Assembly (NCBI GenBank): GCA_963969345.1
Contig: OZ017766.1
Span: 7,130,001-7,194,000 of the forward strand
Direction: 5' to 3'
Length of the DNA: 64,000 bases
DNA from: Turbatrix aceti
Lineage: Eukaryota; Nematoda; Chromadorea; Rhabditida; Panagrolaimidae
A program made the position numbers and the translations under genes. The stretch's first letter is position 1; the number at the start of each line of letters is the position of its first letter. Below the pieces are notes generated by a model that saw only the letters and a list, made by a program, of their open reading frames with translations, had not been told where the DNA came from and made no database searches. Positions 43,177 through 55,452 of this stretch are shown piece by piece.

Positions 43177-45071
43177 CAACAACGTTGGCAATGTTCTCGA
43201 TGAGGGTGGTGTAGATCTCGACGCCACGGAGGTAAACGTCTTCTGAGAGATATTCATCGTGGTCGTGCAGCAGCACGGGAGTGTTGATCATCGGCGAGAA
43301 CCCAATGGAACGTACGCCGACTTCCCGGAGGTATCGGGAATCGGTAGCGCCGATGAAGATCTCAGTCGCGAATTTGCAGCCTCTGAAAGGTATTTTTTTG
43401 GTTTTTTTTTTGTTTTTGAAAGAACTTACTGAGTTTTGAGCGTGGAAGAAAACGTCCGCCAGAAAGCATCGTCGTCCGTGATGGGCGTTGTGGCACGAAT
43501 TACGGTTTTTGTCTCAAAGGTGTACGAGACGCCGGGGATGTCACACCACTCGGCGATGCGCTTTTCCATAGCCTGGAATTTTTTTTCATTGAACAAACGT
43601 GAAAAAAAAGCTAAATTTACTTACGTCGAGGTCGTGGGGAGGAATTCGCACGTCAAAATCTGAAACAAGTTTGTTTATCATTTAAAAATAAAAAATGACT
43701 GAAAATGCAACTCACGAGCCACAAACTCCTCAGGCACGACATTGGTCTGAACTCCGCCGGAAGTCCTCGTCAGATTAACCGACGTCAAATCTCCAAGCGT
43801 GATGCTGCCGTTGGAGGACTTCAGCTTCGCTTCCTGCTCGGCTCGAAAGTTCAAAAAGCTGGTGGTGACTTTGTGCTACAAACAAAAAAAACAAAAAAAT
43901 TATTACCACCTCAACAACACCAGTCCCAACCAGAGTCAAGCGAACAGCTCGTTTTTTGTTCGCGAACAAACACAATTTTTCAGAATTGTTTGAAAAACCG
44001 AACGAACGCAAACAATTTTGACCTTGTTCGCGAACGAACACAAACGAACATCAAACAAATTATTTCCATAATTTGTGCAAAATTTTGTTCCTCTGTTAAC
44101 CTAGAATTTTCGTGGATTTTTGTTCGTTTTATCTGTTCGAACAATTTAGCTTTGTTCGCGAACGAATGCGAACAAATAAATTTAAAAAAAATGTTCGCAA
44201 GCGAACACGAACATGAAAAATCGAATCTGTTCGCGAACGAACGCGAACAGGAAAAATCTAATGTGTTCGCGAACGAACACGAACAGGAAAAATCGAATAT
44301 GTTCGCGAACGAACACAAAGAGGAAAAATCGAATTTGTTCGCGAACGAACACGAACAGGAAAAATCTAATCTATTCGCGAACGAACACAAACGAACGCGA
44401 ACGTTCGCTCAACTCTGGTTCAAACTCACAATTTTCGATCCAGCATCGTTTTCCACAAATCGCGATCCATGACCGGTGCTGCCCTTCGCAGACACACGCA
44501 CCCACCACGGACACCGCTCGCCGTAGTACACTTTGTACTCGTCGTTCTCACTGGCGAGGCCTTCGTCGAGGGCAAAAGTGATATTTAGCCGTCGAAAATC
44601 ATCGGATTTGGCAAAATGCTCCATGCACCGATGCCCACCGAGTTCTTCGTCGGCTCCAAAGCCAAAATAGATAGTCCGGCGGAAACGGGTTTTGCCAGCG
44701 GCACGCAGACGACGATAGGCTTCGAGGTACTGAACGCCGACGCATTTCATGTCCTGCGCGCCGCGGCCGTAGATGCGGCCTTGATCGTCCTTATCCGCAG
44801 CGTACGGATCATGAGTCCAAAATTTGGGAAAAGTAGGAACGACATCCGTGTGGGAATAGAGCAATACGGCTCCCAGGCTGGGTTCCGTGCCTTGGAGCTT
44901 GAGAAGAAAGACCGGGTTGTCCTGGACGTATTCATACCTCCAGAGCTCGAGTTCAAATTCCTTGGCGTACGCGTGGAGCCAGTCGTAGACTTCTTCGTAG
45001 CGCGGCGTGGGTTGCTCCGTGTTGATGCGGAGGTATTCGCGGAATTTTGTCACGGATATGTCTTCTGGCAT
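43172..45071 (-). CDS. Aminoacylase-1 (M20 metallopeptidase family)
   Basis: Cytosolic zinc enzyme that deacylates N-acyl L-amino acids. Exons on the minus strand are 45071-44430, 43875-43716, 43659-43625, 43572-43430 and 43382-43172, phase-consistent, 396 residues (human ACY1 about 408). Metal and catalytic signatures are present: SHTDVVP (H74, D76), GRGAQDMKC (D107 bridging aspartate) and [10 protein letters not shown] (E142 and E143, catalytic and metal-binding). The dimerisation part includes [21 protein letters not shown]. The C-terminal motif [18 protein letters not shown] supplies the last zinc histidine. The ATG lies four bases after a TTTTTTTAG acceptor, suggesting spliced-leader addition. 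The first intron contains a 36-base tandem repeat. Confidence 0.95.
43930..44420. repeat. GTTCGCGAAC-family 36-base tandem repeat in aminoacylase intron
   Basis: At 44190-44400 five consecutive units of tgttcgcgaacgaacacgaa plus caggaaaaatcgaat give an open frame whose translation repeats [11 protein letters not shown]. This is a repeat artefact, not a protein. Looser copies extend to 43950. Confidence 0.9.
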
Positions 45072-45717
45072 TGTTCTAAAAAAATTGTAAGTGATCCAAA
45101 GCGAAAGGAGAAATTTGAAAATTAACACAGCTCGCAATGTTTTTTTATTCCAAAAAATACATAAATATTATGGAAGGATGCAGCGCAACGTGCTGGCAAG
45201 CGTGCATAGACCAACGACTACATACATAATTTTGTTTTCCTTCTTTCCAGCCAGCATAGGCGACTGACTGAATGATGATGCAAGTTCACTTTCACTTTCG
45301 GTGATGGTTATAATCGATCTGACCTGGTATGTATTATTTTGTTGCACAGTGAATCAACCGTTGCACAGCGCTAGCGCTAGCGTCCGCGGCGTAGCGCTAT
45401 CAATCTGCAGAAGAAGTGCTCTGCATCGTCGTCGTCAATCAATGTTCACCGCGCTTGATTTTGACTGATTTTGACTGGCAATTTTTAAAATTTTCAACAA
45501 TTACGTACAGTGTCTGTCTGTTGCATGAATCTTCTGACATGAGGCAAGAGAACAGAATGTGCATCGGTAAAAGTAAAAACTCATGCTGGTGACACAGTCG
45601 ATCGTCGTTGGGACAAAAAGGTGCGCCTATCAGGCAGGTGACGCGCACTGAACCATGAGAAAAACCTTTCCATAAAAAGTGAACGCAGAAAGACATTTAT
45701 TTACCTGATAACACCTG
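45072..45717. promoter_or_regulatory. Divergent interval between aminoacylase and P450 genes
   Basis: 646 bases between divergent start codons, more GC-rich than average (gctagcgctagcg near 45370). No exon and no TATA box recognised. It presumably holds both promoters. Confidence 0.45.
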
Positions 45718-48370
45718 ATGGCGTTCTTGGTCGTGTTACTTTTTGTTTTTCTACTCATTTGTTTCCACAATTTTTATTGGAAGCGTCGAAATTTGCCTCC
45801 AGGTGAGTGAAAAAAAAAGTTGGGTTCGTTCGTATTCGTTTATAACAAATTTTGTTTAAATTTAATTGTACGCGTTCAAAAAAGTTTAAAAAATTTCCAA
45901 TTGGATAAAAAGCACTAAAACTAATGTAAAATTAAAGAAACGGCGGCAAAATTGATGTTAATTGACGAAAAATGGCAAATAACATTCATCAAATTTTGCC
46001 ATTTGTAACAAAGCTGGAAATTTTTAGTTTTTTTTATTCGGATTAACAAAATTTTGTACAATTGATAAAAAAAATTTGTTAGATGCATGTTCGTTTTTGT
46101 TCGCGAAAACAGTCAAAAATGTTCGCATTTGTTCAATTCTGCGAACAAAAATAATAAAAATAGTTTTCGAACAAAAACCAAAAAAAAAATTTTCGAACAA
46201 AAAAAAATAGTTTTCGAACAAAAACAAAAAAATGTTTGTGTTCGTTCCCATACAAAAAAACGGCTGTTTGCGCTTTTCTTGTGCGCAATCTGCAAATAAA
46301 GCCACAATTTACCTGTCCACCTTCTAGGCCCAACACCGGTCCCGATACTCGGAAACTTTATCCAATTTCTCTGGTATGGCATGGAAGAAGCGCTCTACAA
46401 TTTTCCAAAACAGTTTGGCGACATTCATACGATCTGGTTCGGAGAAATGCCGTTGGTCACGTTCAACAGCTCCGAAGTGCTTCAGCAGTACTTTGTCAAG
46501 CAGGGAGACGCCTTTGCTAGCCGCATGAAAATGCCATTCATCAAGCGGACATTTATGGGCGGTACACTCGGTCTCATCGATACCGACGGTCCACTTTGGC
46601 GCGAGCAGCGAAGATTTACGCTGCACGTATTGCGTGATTTTGGAATGGGAAAAAATCTCATGCAGGAACGAATCCTCGGCGAAGTTGACTTGCTCGTCAA
46701 AAAACTCAAATCCCAAAAAAACTCAAACGACGAAAAAGAAGATGGAATCGATATCCAGGCCGACGTTGACATGGCGGTGGGCAGTGTTATCAACAGCGTC
46801 ACCTTTGGCTACCGATTCACCGACGATGAATATCAGCACGAATTTCACGAAAAAAAAGCAAGGCTCGAGCGTATTTTTAAAACTTTTGACAGCGTGATTC
46901 TTCGGATTTTGTTTTTCTGTGAGTCTCCGTGGATCACCAAAATCCCTGCAATCAGAAAAGTACTGGATATTGTTACGGAAGAAATGGGAGAATTCAAGGC
47001 AGATGTCACGAAGCACATTGAAGAGCACAAAAAGTCACTGGATGTCAATTCTCTGCCTTCTGACTATGTGGACGCTTTTTTGCAGGAGATGAAAAAATTA
47101 GAGGATTCTGGGCAGACTAGCGTTGGGTTTCAGTGAGTTTTTTTTAGTGTTTTTTGGATTTTCCATGCATTATGAAATTTTTGTCAAAAAACAGAGATTC
47201 TGTTCCAAACAGAATTTGTCCGACAGAAAACCAAAAAAAGTTGCGCGTGCCGTAAATTGCATTTTTGCCGTTTTTGGCACGTAATTTCTCAAAAACTAGG
47301 CATTACTCTGGTCAAAAGAAAACCTTCATTATGCTCAATTTTTGACGGAGAATCCGTAGAAAAGAAAAAAATGAAAGGTTTCACCTCAAAAAATGCCGAA
47401 ATTCAAATTTTTTGCACTTTTTTACAAAATTTATGTTTTCGAAATCCTATTTTTCACTTTTTTTTGGTCCATTTTTTTAAACGCAACGGCTTTGGGGTAA
47501 AAATGTGCGAGAAAAATTGTAAAAATGTCATATTTGAGACATTTTTAAAATAATCATTTTTTTGGAACTGTGCGAAACAAAATTTACGGAACCTAAAAAA
47601 AGGAAAAAAATGGAAAAGTATGGAAAAAACAGATTTTTGTCCAAAATGCATTTTAAAAATCCAAAAAAAACAAATTCTTTCAGCTACGACCAGCTAATAA
47701 TGGCCACCCTGGATTTATGGATTGCAGGCCAGGAAACAACGTCCACAACTTTGGCTTTTGCATTCCAATACATGCTTTTGTACCCCGAAGCGCAGCACAA
47801 GCTCCAGGCCGAGTTTGATCGCGAGATTGGCTCCGATCGATTCATAACCGTCGGCGACAAATCACACCTGCCCTACGCGCAGGCCGTGATCATGGAAATC
47901 CAGCGATGCACCAACCTCCTGCCCTTCAACATTCCCCGTCGCCTTGAAGAGCCCCTCGTCGTCGGGGATTACACAATTCCCGCTGACACACTCGTCGTTC
48001 CACAGATCGGAGCACTCATGTACAATTCCGAAATTTTTCCTGAGCCTCAGGAATTCAAGCCGGAGAGATTCATCGACGCAGACGGGAATTTTGCACCTTC
48101 GTCTGACGTTTTGCCCTTCAGCATAGGCAAGAGAGCGTGCGCAGGGGAGGCGCTGGCGAGGATGGAGCTCTTCCTCTTTGTTACAAACCTCGTTAATCAG
48201 TTTACGGTAAATTTTTGATTTTTGGAAAAAAATTCGTAAAATCAAAAAAAAATGTTTTTTTTCAGTTCTCCGTGGTTCCCAACAACCCGCCCAAGCCAGG
48301 CAGAAATGTAGCAAGCACGATGAAGCCCCACCCCTATCGCGTTGTCCTGAACCCCAGGTTTTTTAATTAA
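45718..48370 (+). CDS. Cytochrome P450, CYP2-clan-like
   Basis: ER-anchored haem monooxygenase, probably for xenobiotic or lipid oxidation. Exons 45718-45802, 46328-47132, 47684-48206 and 48266-48370 join in phase and encode 505 residues. An N-terminal anchor (FLVVLLFVFLLICF) is followed by the proline hinge NLPPGPTPVPILGN. The C-helix has WREQRRFTLHVLRDFG, the I-helix AGQETTSTT, the K-helix EIQR (ExxR), then PERFID and the haem loop PFSIGKRACAG with the ligand at Cys449. This set and the hinge are typical of the CYP2-like nematode CYP33/34/35 families; the exact subfamily is not assigned. Intron 1 holds GTTCGCGAAC-type repeats and intron 2 a decayed foldback. Confidence 0.95.
46080..46260. 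repeat. GTTCGCGAAC-family remnants in P450 intron 1
   Basis: Degenerate gttcgcgaaaac, tttgttcaattctgcgaac and repeated ttttcgaacaaaaac units, related to the arrays at 16.8, 44 and 52 kb. Confidence 0.65.
47150..47560. repeat. Decayed foldback element in P450 intron 2
   Basis: Contains gccgtttttggcacgtaatt, gacggagaatccgtagaaa and ttcacctcaaaaaatgccg in the order seen in the left arms of the foldback family, but the right arm is largely lost. Confidence 0.5.
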
Positions 48371-48413
48371 AATTAAAATCTTTTTTTTACTCTTCAAAAA
48401 CAAAAAAAAACGT

Positions 48414-48419
48414 AATAAA
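48414..48419 (+). terminator. P450 poly(A) signal
   Basis: AATAAA 43 bases after the P450 stop and directly next to the convergent BED gene's stop (48421), so the two 3' ends nearly or actually overlap. Confidence 0.6.
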
Positions 48420-48420
48420 G

Positions 48421-49173
48421 CTACTCGTCAACAACCTGTTCACCAGGCACAATGTCATGTTGCAAAACGTCTTCGCCGGTAGATTCGCTCCTGGACTGCT
48501 CCCGTTGATGCAGGAGACCCTCCTTGATCGCAGCCAGGTCATCTTCGATATTGGGCTTCTGCGTAGCGCGGAGAAAGTTTCCAATCATGTTTGTGATTGC
48601 GAGGAAGGCTTCGTTATCCGACGCCCCGCTGGGCAGAGAGAAGAGTTCTTCGACGGGTATGACAGGCGGGGGCTGGGATCTTGCAGCGGCAGCCAGCAGA
48701 GGGATGACGTCACTTGCGAGCTGGGAACTGCTCGGAGGCTGAAATTTAAAAGAAAATTATTTTGCCCCCCATGGATTTGTGTCTTGGCACGAAAAACTCA
48801 CGTCTACAGATTTGGAATTGTAGTGATAGAGCCTCTTGAACTCCTCAGAATCAACAATGTCGAGTGGGAGGTCGTGGGCGGCGACAAACTCTGCGACAAG
48901 TTTCGCGCCTTCATCGACCTCTGAGCAACTCGCCGCCGCTGCTGCCACGAGGCTGGCAGCGACGACGTCGTCATCGTGGGTCGTAGACTCGGCGCGGTCG
49001 TCGATACGGGTCCTGCGGCGTTTTTTATCGTCATACTCGACGAGGAGGTCTGGATGCTCGGCTCGAAGGTGTCGTCGTCGGGAGGTCGTACTTCCGGTAG
49101 CCGACACGGAATAATTCTTCCTGCACTGACGGCAGATAAATTTGTTGCCAACCTTGGCAAAGTACTTGTCCAT
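48421..49173 (-). CDS. BED-type zinc-finger protein
   Basis: Probable DNA-binding protein of 229 residues. Exons on the minus strand are 49173-48802 and 48738-48421, joined in phase 0. The BED finger occupies residues 3-42: CRQC with C14 and C17, and RHLRAEH with H35 and H40, preceded by the aromatic YFAKVGNKFIC. The rest is a basic patch (KKRRRTR), an alanine-rich and acidic middle, and a helical acidic C-terminus; no transposase catalytic domain follows, so it is a stand-alone BED protein and not a hAT transposase. The ATG at 49173 begins the BED fold; the in-frame extension upstream to 49494 is cysteine and serine-rich and looks like untranslated leader. Confidence 0.85.
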
Positions 49174-51525
49174 GACTGCTGACAGCGCAGACAGACGAGC
49201 AATGCACCACCACGACGAGCAAAACGAGGGAGGCAAAAGCAAGCGAAACGAGCACGAGCAAAACGAGCGAAACAAGTGTCGAGCGAGCAAGCGCAAGGCA
49301 ATGCAAGCGACGACAGACGACGACGCAGAGAGCGCAGTCCGACAACACACCCGGCTCGAAAAGTGCTCGACTCGGCTCGATCCTGGTGCGTGCGTGTGTG
49401 CGCGTTGGTTGGTTGGGGGCGATGAATGCGTTGTAGTGGTGGTATGTGTGTGTCTGTCCGACGGGCACAGGACGACGACAGCGCTACTGCACACTCTCCT
49501 TTATTTCCTCCGCTCCGTGTTGTTTGTGGGCTCGTGAGCGGCTCGGACTCGGTCGTCGGTGCTCGACGGAGACGAGACGAGCGCGTTTCAAGTCAGAGAC
49601 AGACTCACGAGACCAGCCACGCAGCCAGCGAGAGTAATATGCATTTTTTTTCTTCTCCCGTGTTTTTTTTTCCTTCACAAAAACGACGCTTCTGGCGTTG
49701 TCGGCGCGCTAACCGACCAACCCCATGCTTGCTTTTTGCCGCGCGCTCGCTCTCCTGCCAGCCAGATAGGCTGGGTCGGGTGGTGTTTCTTCCGCGCACC
49801 CCGCTGCTAACTTTGCACATTGACGAGGTGCACTTTGGCCTGAGGGCACGCGAAAAGCGCAGCACAAAACAAAGGCTTCGAGGAGATATGTGTGCATTTT
49901 ATTGCGCATAGACACGCAAAAAAAAGCAAAAGAAAGTTTGTAGCTATGATACAAAGAATTCAGGAGGGCAGATTCAAGCAAGGAGCAGTCAAAGAAATAT
50001 TTTTTTTCAAGGGAACCAAGCACCTTGAGCACGTGGCTCAAATTTTTGAGTCCAACGCTATATAAAAATTTTTTAGCGACGTAAAATTTATAAAAAAAAG
50101 AAAAAAATAATTTTCGATAAATATAAGAAACGACGAAAAAAATTTCTAATGTCCTAAAAAAAATTCTAAAGAACGCGGACGACAAACATTTTGAGTCTTT
50201 GCTTCCGAAAATGCCGACAATTTTTAAAACGACAGATACAAAAATTTTTTAACAATGTATTTAATTTTCTAAAAATCGACCGAAAAAAAGTGAGAAATAT
50301 TTTTTTTACAAAAAAACGGTGAATAATTTTTAAAAAATCTAAAAAAATTATCCGGAACCCTAACTACAAAAATTTTGAGGTTTTGCACAGGCAATGAACG
50401 CGTTTTGCACCCTTGAATTTTTTCAAAGCGTGAAAAATATTCGTTTTTTCAAAGACAAATATTTTTCACGCTTTGAAAAAATATTTTCAGGTGCATCCGA
50501 TAAAAAAGTTTGTCCCACAATTTTTTTTATCAAAAATTTTGCTAAACAGACCGAAAAATTTTGTCAAACTTTTGGGGATTTTTTTAATTTTGTAGGTACA
50601 TTGCTCGAATTTTTCAAAAAGGTCGAAGGGCAACTCCGGTGAACAGGACCTGACAAGGAAAGTGTCAGGGTTCATTTTGGAATTTCTTCACGAAACTTTG
50701 CCAAAAGTTTGATTTTACTACGAGAAGTTTATACTGAAAAATTCAGTTGCACCGCTCATGATCTGACAGAGTTACGGTAGTCGAAAATCACGTTTTTGCC
50801 ATTTTTTACGATTTTTGGCACGTTCTAGCTAACAAACAACGTTATTTTCAAAATCAGGGTGTGCATCAATCGACGTAGTTTTGCATGGAGAATCAGATAA
50901 AAATATAAAAATATAGGTTTGCCACCTTAAAAAATGCCGAAATTTGCATTTGAAAAGAGGTCATAATAGCAACATTGGTTTCGGCATTTTTCAAGGTCAC
51001 AACCCTACGTTATTATATTTTTATCTGATTCTCCATGCAAAACTACGTCGATTGATGCACACCCTGATTTTGGAAATAACGTTGTTTGTTAGCTAGAACG
51101 TGCCAAAAATCGTTAAAAATGACAAAAACGTGATTTTCGACTACCGTAACTCTGTCAGATCATGAGCGGTGCAACTGAATTTTTCAGTATAAACTTCTCG
51201 TAGTAAAATCAAACTTTTGGCCAAGTTTCGTGAAGAAATTCCAAAATGAACTCTGACACTTTCCTTGTGAGTGCTTTATGCAAAGCATCACATTTTATCA
51301 AGTCATTGTGCTGTTGGAAAACCGTATGATTTCCACCAAAGTCACTGTATCCGTGTAGCTGTATGTACTCGGACCATAGAACAATGAAAATAAAATCAGT
51401 GCAGACAAGACAAGACAAGGCAGGCCCCCGTGATCAGGGCACGCACGGAGCGATAAGACAAAAAGCGCGTTCATTTGGGGCTACGGAAGAGAAGAGTACA
51501 TGCACGATTGTTCCAAGTCTCATTC
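49174..51525. other. Intergenic region between BED and NRF-6-like genes
   Basis: The first 700 bases are GC-richer (BED gene promoter or 5' leader; long frames there are low-complexity on both strands). A hairpin lies at 50418-50482 (tcaaagcgtgaaaaatatt with its complement) and a complete foldback element at 50653-51268. No further gene seen. Confidence 0.5.
50653..51268. repeat. Long-inverted-repeat (foldback) element, copy 3
   Basis: Near-perfect arms of about 280 bases. The left end acaaggaaagtgtcagggtt mirrors the right end, whose complement reads acaaggaaagtgtcagagtt. The centre has ttgccaccttaaaaaatgcc and cggcatttttcaaggtcac. This is the best-preserved copy in the window. Confidence 0.92.
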
Positions 51526-54500
51526 ATGATTGCGCCGTGGATTGTGACCTTTTCCCTGCTCTCTAGCATCGCCTGGGGACAGCATGCCGGGGTGAGTCTC
51601 TTTGAGAGCGAGCGACTCGCCTGGGCCCATCTCATCAATGCAGATCCTTCGACTTTTGATCTCGAATTGCTGGATCAGATTGGAGATACTATTCGGAGCC
51701 TGGATTTTTTCTCCCAACTTGGACAGGAACTGCCTTTTCTCAATTCATCGATCCCGGCTGTTGTCGGGAATTTGTCAACCAGATGCATGGAAGACATGCT
51801 TGTTCTTGGAATCGCTGCGGATAAGGCTGCGAACAAACAGCAGACTGATTTGTCTATGATTTTGCTTGACAGTGAGTTTTTAAATGGATACCAATCGGTG
51901 TTGGGCGAACGTTCGTGTTCCTTCGCGTTCTTTCGCGAACAAATTCAAATCTTTGCGTTCGTGATCGTTCGAGAACAGATTTGCTTTGTTCGAGTTCGTT
52001 CGCAAACAAAGATAAATTTTCCGAACAGATAAAACGAACAAAAATTTAGGTAAAATCAGTTTAATGGTGCCGAAATTGATATTATTTTTCCAAAAATGGC
52101 AAAAAGTGTCAATTGCCTTTGGCAATAAAAAGTGTAGGAAAACTGTCACCAAAAACGTGAAAACGCATAGTACCAAATTTTACGTTTTTATGCCCAGTTC
52201 GGACAAAATTTTGTATTTATAAAATATGCTGAAAATCTGTTCGTTGTTCGTTCGTCTTCGTTCGCGAACACTGACAAAAATGTTTGCGTTCGTTCGATTT
52301 CTCTAACAAAATTAACAAAATGTTCGTGTTCGTTTGCAAACAGATTTTTCTTAAATTTAAATATCTGTTCGCGTTCGTTCGTGAACAAATTAAAATTTTC
52401 CAAACAGGTAAAACACACAAAAATTGAAGTAATGGATGTTATTTGATCAAAAAATGGCAAATAACATTGATAAAATTTAGCCAGAAAAATTTTAGCAAAA
52501 CTGTTATTCAAAACAAAAAAAAACGTAAACTTTCTATTTTTTTAAATTTTTCTATTCGGAGAAACAAAATTTTGCATACTTGATAAAAAAAATCTGTTCG
52601 ATGTTTGTTTGTGTTCGTTTGCGAACACGGTCAAAAATGTTCGCGTTTGTTTGATTTTTTAAGCAAGATTTTTAAAATGTTCGTGTTTGTTCACGAACAA
52701 AAAACTGTTGTTTACCTATCACCTAACCTGATTTTTTTCAGTGATTGACGCCAGCGGCAGACGCAGCGGTGGCATCCTCCACGGCGCTCTGACCTTTTTT
52801 GGCTTCAAGCAGGAATGCGATACGATCAATCACTTTTTCCCTGACCGGACAAGGCCCCTGACCACCATGTACTCCCGGGCGTTCATGAACATCGGGGCTT
52901 TGTTGAACGTCAGCATTCTGGACACCTGTTCTGGACTGCTCTCCTTCAAGTTTGACCTCTGCATGCCGACTTCCTGCAGGTCCCATGACCTCGAATTTAT
53001 CATGCGCTACGCTATCAGCATGACCAGCAATATCAGTTCTGATGTCCTCTGCGAGGTGAAAACCATGGACGACCTCCAGGTGCCGTACAACTTTGTTTCC
53101 GTTCTCGTCGGCATTATTTTGGTATTTTTCATTCTACTGGTGCTCTTCGCAGGTTTGCTCGACTACTACGGAGCAATTGACCGAAAAAACCCCAAAAAAA
53201 GTATTCGGGGACTCATGTGTTTTTCAATTTACACAAATACCGCCGAGTTATTCAAAACAGGTAAACCCCGTCCAGGACAAATCAGCACGATTAACTGTAT
53301 CCGAAGTTGGACAATGATTTGGATTATAATCTTCCACGTTTTTCTGAAATACGGAGTGTATTCTGAAAACCCGTTAGACGCGGAGACAATTATAAAATAC
53401 TTTTTCACGGAACTCCTCGTCAATCCTTCGCTCGCGGTAGCGTCGTTCTTCTTCATGGGAGGCATCATGGTTTCCTACTCCTGGTTCAGAGCCTTCAACA
53501 AGGACCGCGGACTGCTCCGGGATGGTCGACAATGGACCATGTTTTACGTTCATCGATTTTTGAGACTGTCAGCGCCGTATTATGCTTTCATATTTTTTTA
53601 TACGTTTTTGCTTCTACCGTACATGAGCAAATCTGTGACGTTCTTCGAAGGTCTGAAGCCTGCAGATGGGTGCCGCGAACGGTTTTGGACAAATTTGTTG
53701 TATATTAATAATTATTTTACTTATGATGTTACGGTAGGTATTTGATTTTGAGCAGTGAAAAAAGAGGAAAAAAAATACATTTTTACATTTTTTAGGAAAT
53801 TTTTACGTTTTTGTAAAAATTCCATTTTTTGTTGGAAATTCTTGCGTTTTTGAATCTTTTCTTACATTGAAGTATTTTTTATTTAGTTAATCAATTATTT
53901 AAAAAAAGTTTATTAATTCATTAAAAATTAGTTTTAACTGATTAAAACTTTTGTTTAAATTTTTTTAGTTAATTAAAAAAATTAGTTTTAAATAAAATTT
54001 TTTTACGTTTTTATAAAAAATTTTTACAAAAAAAATATAAAAAAATTTTTTTTTCCACAGAATTTTTTTTTAGTGCCTAGACCACACCTGGTACCTAGCA
54101 GTGGACATGCAAATGTACATCCTGTCCCCTTTGGTCCTCATCCCTCTCGCCATAAATGCAAAACTCGGATTGTGCATCGCGGCACTCATCTGGACACTGT
54201 CAACCGCTCTCAACATCTTTCTAGTCTACGCCAACGATTTTGCTCCCTCTTCGATGCCTCACGTCACCGGCAATATCACGGAAATTCCATCAACGGGCAA
54301 ATACTACTTTTATCAGTACGAAGCGACCTGGATCAGGTGTCAAATCTACATCCAGGGCCTCGTTGTGGGCTGGTTTCTGCAAAGATGCAAAACAGCAAAA
54401 ATTCCACCATTCGTGGATCTTGTTGGATGGCTCGCGAGTCTTGGGCTCATGTTTACCGTACTTTTTGGTCTCTATAATTACAACACGGGCGGAGAAATGA

Positions 54501-55452
54501 ATATTTTCTGGCGTGCAATGTATTCTGCGTTCAACGCTGCGGTCTGGGGCGCTGGATTGTCGTGGATCGTGATCAGTGCGTTCTACGGCGGTGGAGGAAT
54601 CGCGAATCGATTCATGTCCTGGTCGCTCTGGGATCCGGTTGGCAAGCTGACGTATTGTACGTATCTGGTTCACTATCAACTCATAGATTACTACATGTCG
54701 CGTACTGATAACCCTATCTACGTCGTTGGTATTTGGAACTGTGTAAGCTGCTTAACTTTGATTTATTTGATGACAAAAAAGTACAAAAAAAATTGTTCCG
54801 GGAAAATTTTTTTTTAAAGTTTTCAAGCAAATTTATTAAAAACAAAAATATTATGTACATATTTACTTGTAAAAATGTTTTTATCAATTTAAAATTTCGT
54901 TAAAAAATTGTATCGCAAACAATTTTTTTAAGACGGAAAAAAATTGTCAAAAATTTTCCAGAAAAATTTTTATGAAGCGGGAAAAATTTTTTAAAACATT
55001 TTTTCCAGAAAATATTTTTGAAGAGAAATTTTCATATAATTTTGTTTTTTAAGAAAAAGTTGTATCTGGATTTTTTAAATTTTAAATTTAAATTTGATTA
55101 TAAATTTTTTAATTTAAATTTCTTCCCGAATAAATTTGAAAAAAAAATGTTCAGAAAAAAAAATTTAAAAAAAAGATATTATAAAAAAATTTTTTTGGAC
55201 GAAAGATTTATTTTATAAAAATTTTAGATTTTGTGGTACGGTGTGCCCCTCGTCGTAATCTCCCTTGCCTTTGGCTACGCATGGTCGATGCTCTTCGAAG
55301 TACCCCTCGGCAAGCTGGAAGCTCTCCTCCTGGTTCGCGGTCCTGCAACGAAAAAAACTATTGTCGAAAAATTGGATTCAAAGGCTTTTAGCTGGAATTT
55401 GGAGCACAACACAAAACAAAAGATCGAAGATGACGCTGGCCAGAGGCGATAA
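51526..55452 (+). CDS. NRF-6-like multipass acyltransferase (acyltransferase 3 family)
   Basis: Homologue of the nose-resistant-to-fluoxetine family of membrane proteins implicated in lipid or drug transport. Exons 51526-51871, 52742-53733, 54074-54742 and 55228-55452 are phase-consistent and give 743 residues. A signal peptide (IVTFSLLSSIAWG) leads into the cysteine-containing NRF domain (STRCMEDML, GFKQECD, LDTCSGLL, FDLCMPTSC). The acyltransferase 3 part starts after CIRSWTMIWIIIFHVFL, with MGGIMVSYSW, FYVHRFLRLSAPYY and CLDHTWYLAVDMQMYIL, the conserved H-x-WYL-x-x-D-x-Q block. It ends in LTYCTYLVHY and final spans. About eleven hydrophobic segments are visible. The start chosen gives the signal peptide; a longer in-frame start at 51475 does not. 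Confidence 0.92.
51900..52700. repeat. GTTCGCGAAC-family element in NRF-6-like intron 1
   Basis: The first 360 bases match the long units at 16.8-17.5 kb nearly word for word (aggtaaaatcagtttaatgg, ttgcctttggcaataaaaag). Looser gttcgtttgcgaac clusters follow to 52700. Confidence 0.88.
53734..54073. other. A/T-run intron
   Basis: Intron of the NRF-6-like gene composed of T and A runs (ttttttacgtttttgtaaaa type). No other feature. The next intron (54743-55227) has the same character. Confidence 0.5.

Noticed and set aside
43705..44472. 255-codon plus-strand frame with [11 protein letters not shown] repeats
   Set aside because: Produced by the GTTCGCGAAC-family 36-base repeat inside an aminoacylase intron; no start context, splice sites or unique coding sequence.
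48757..49494. In-frame N-terminal extension of the BED protein to 49494
   Set aside because: The added sequence is histidine, threonine, serine and cysteine-rich low complexity, while the ATG at 49173 sits directly at the BED fold; more likely 5' leader.
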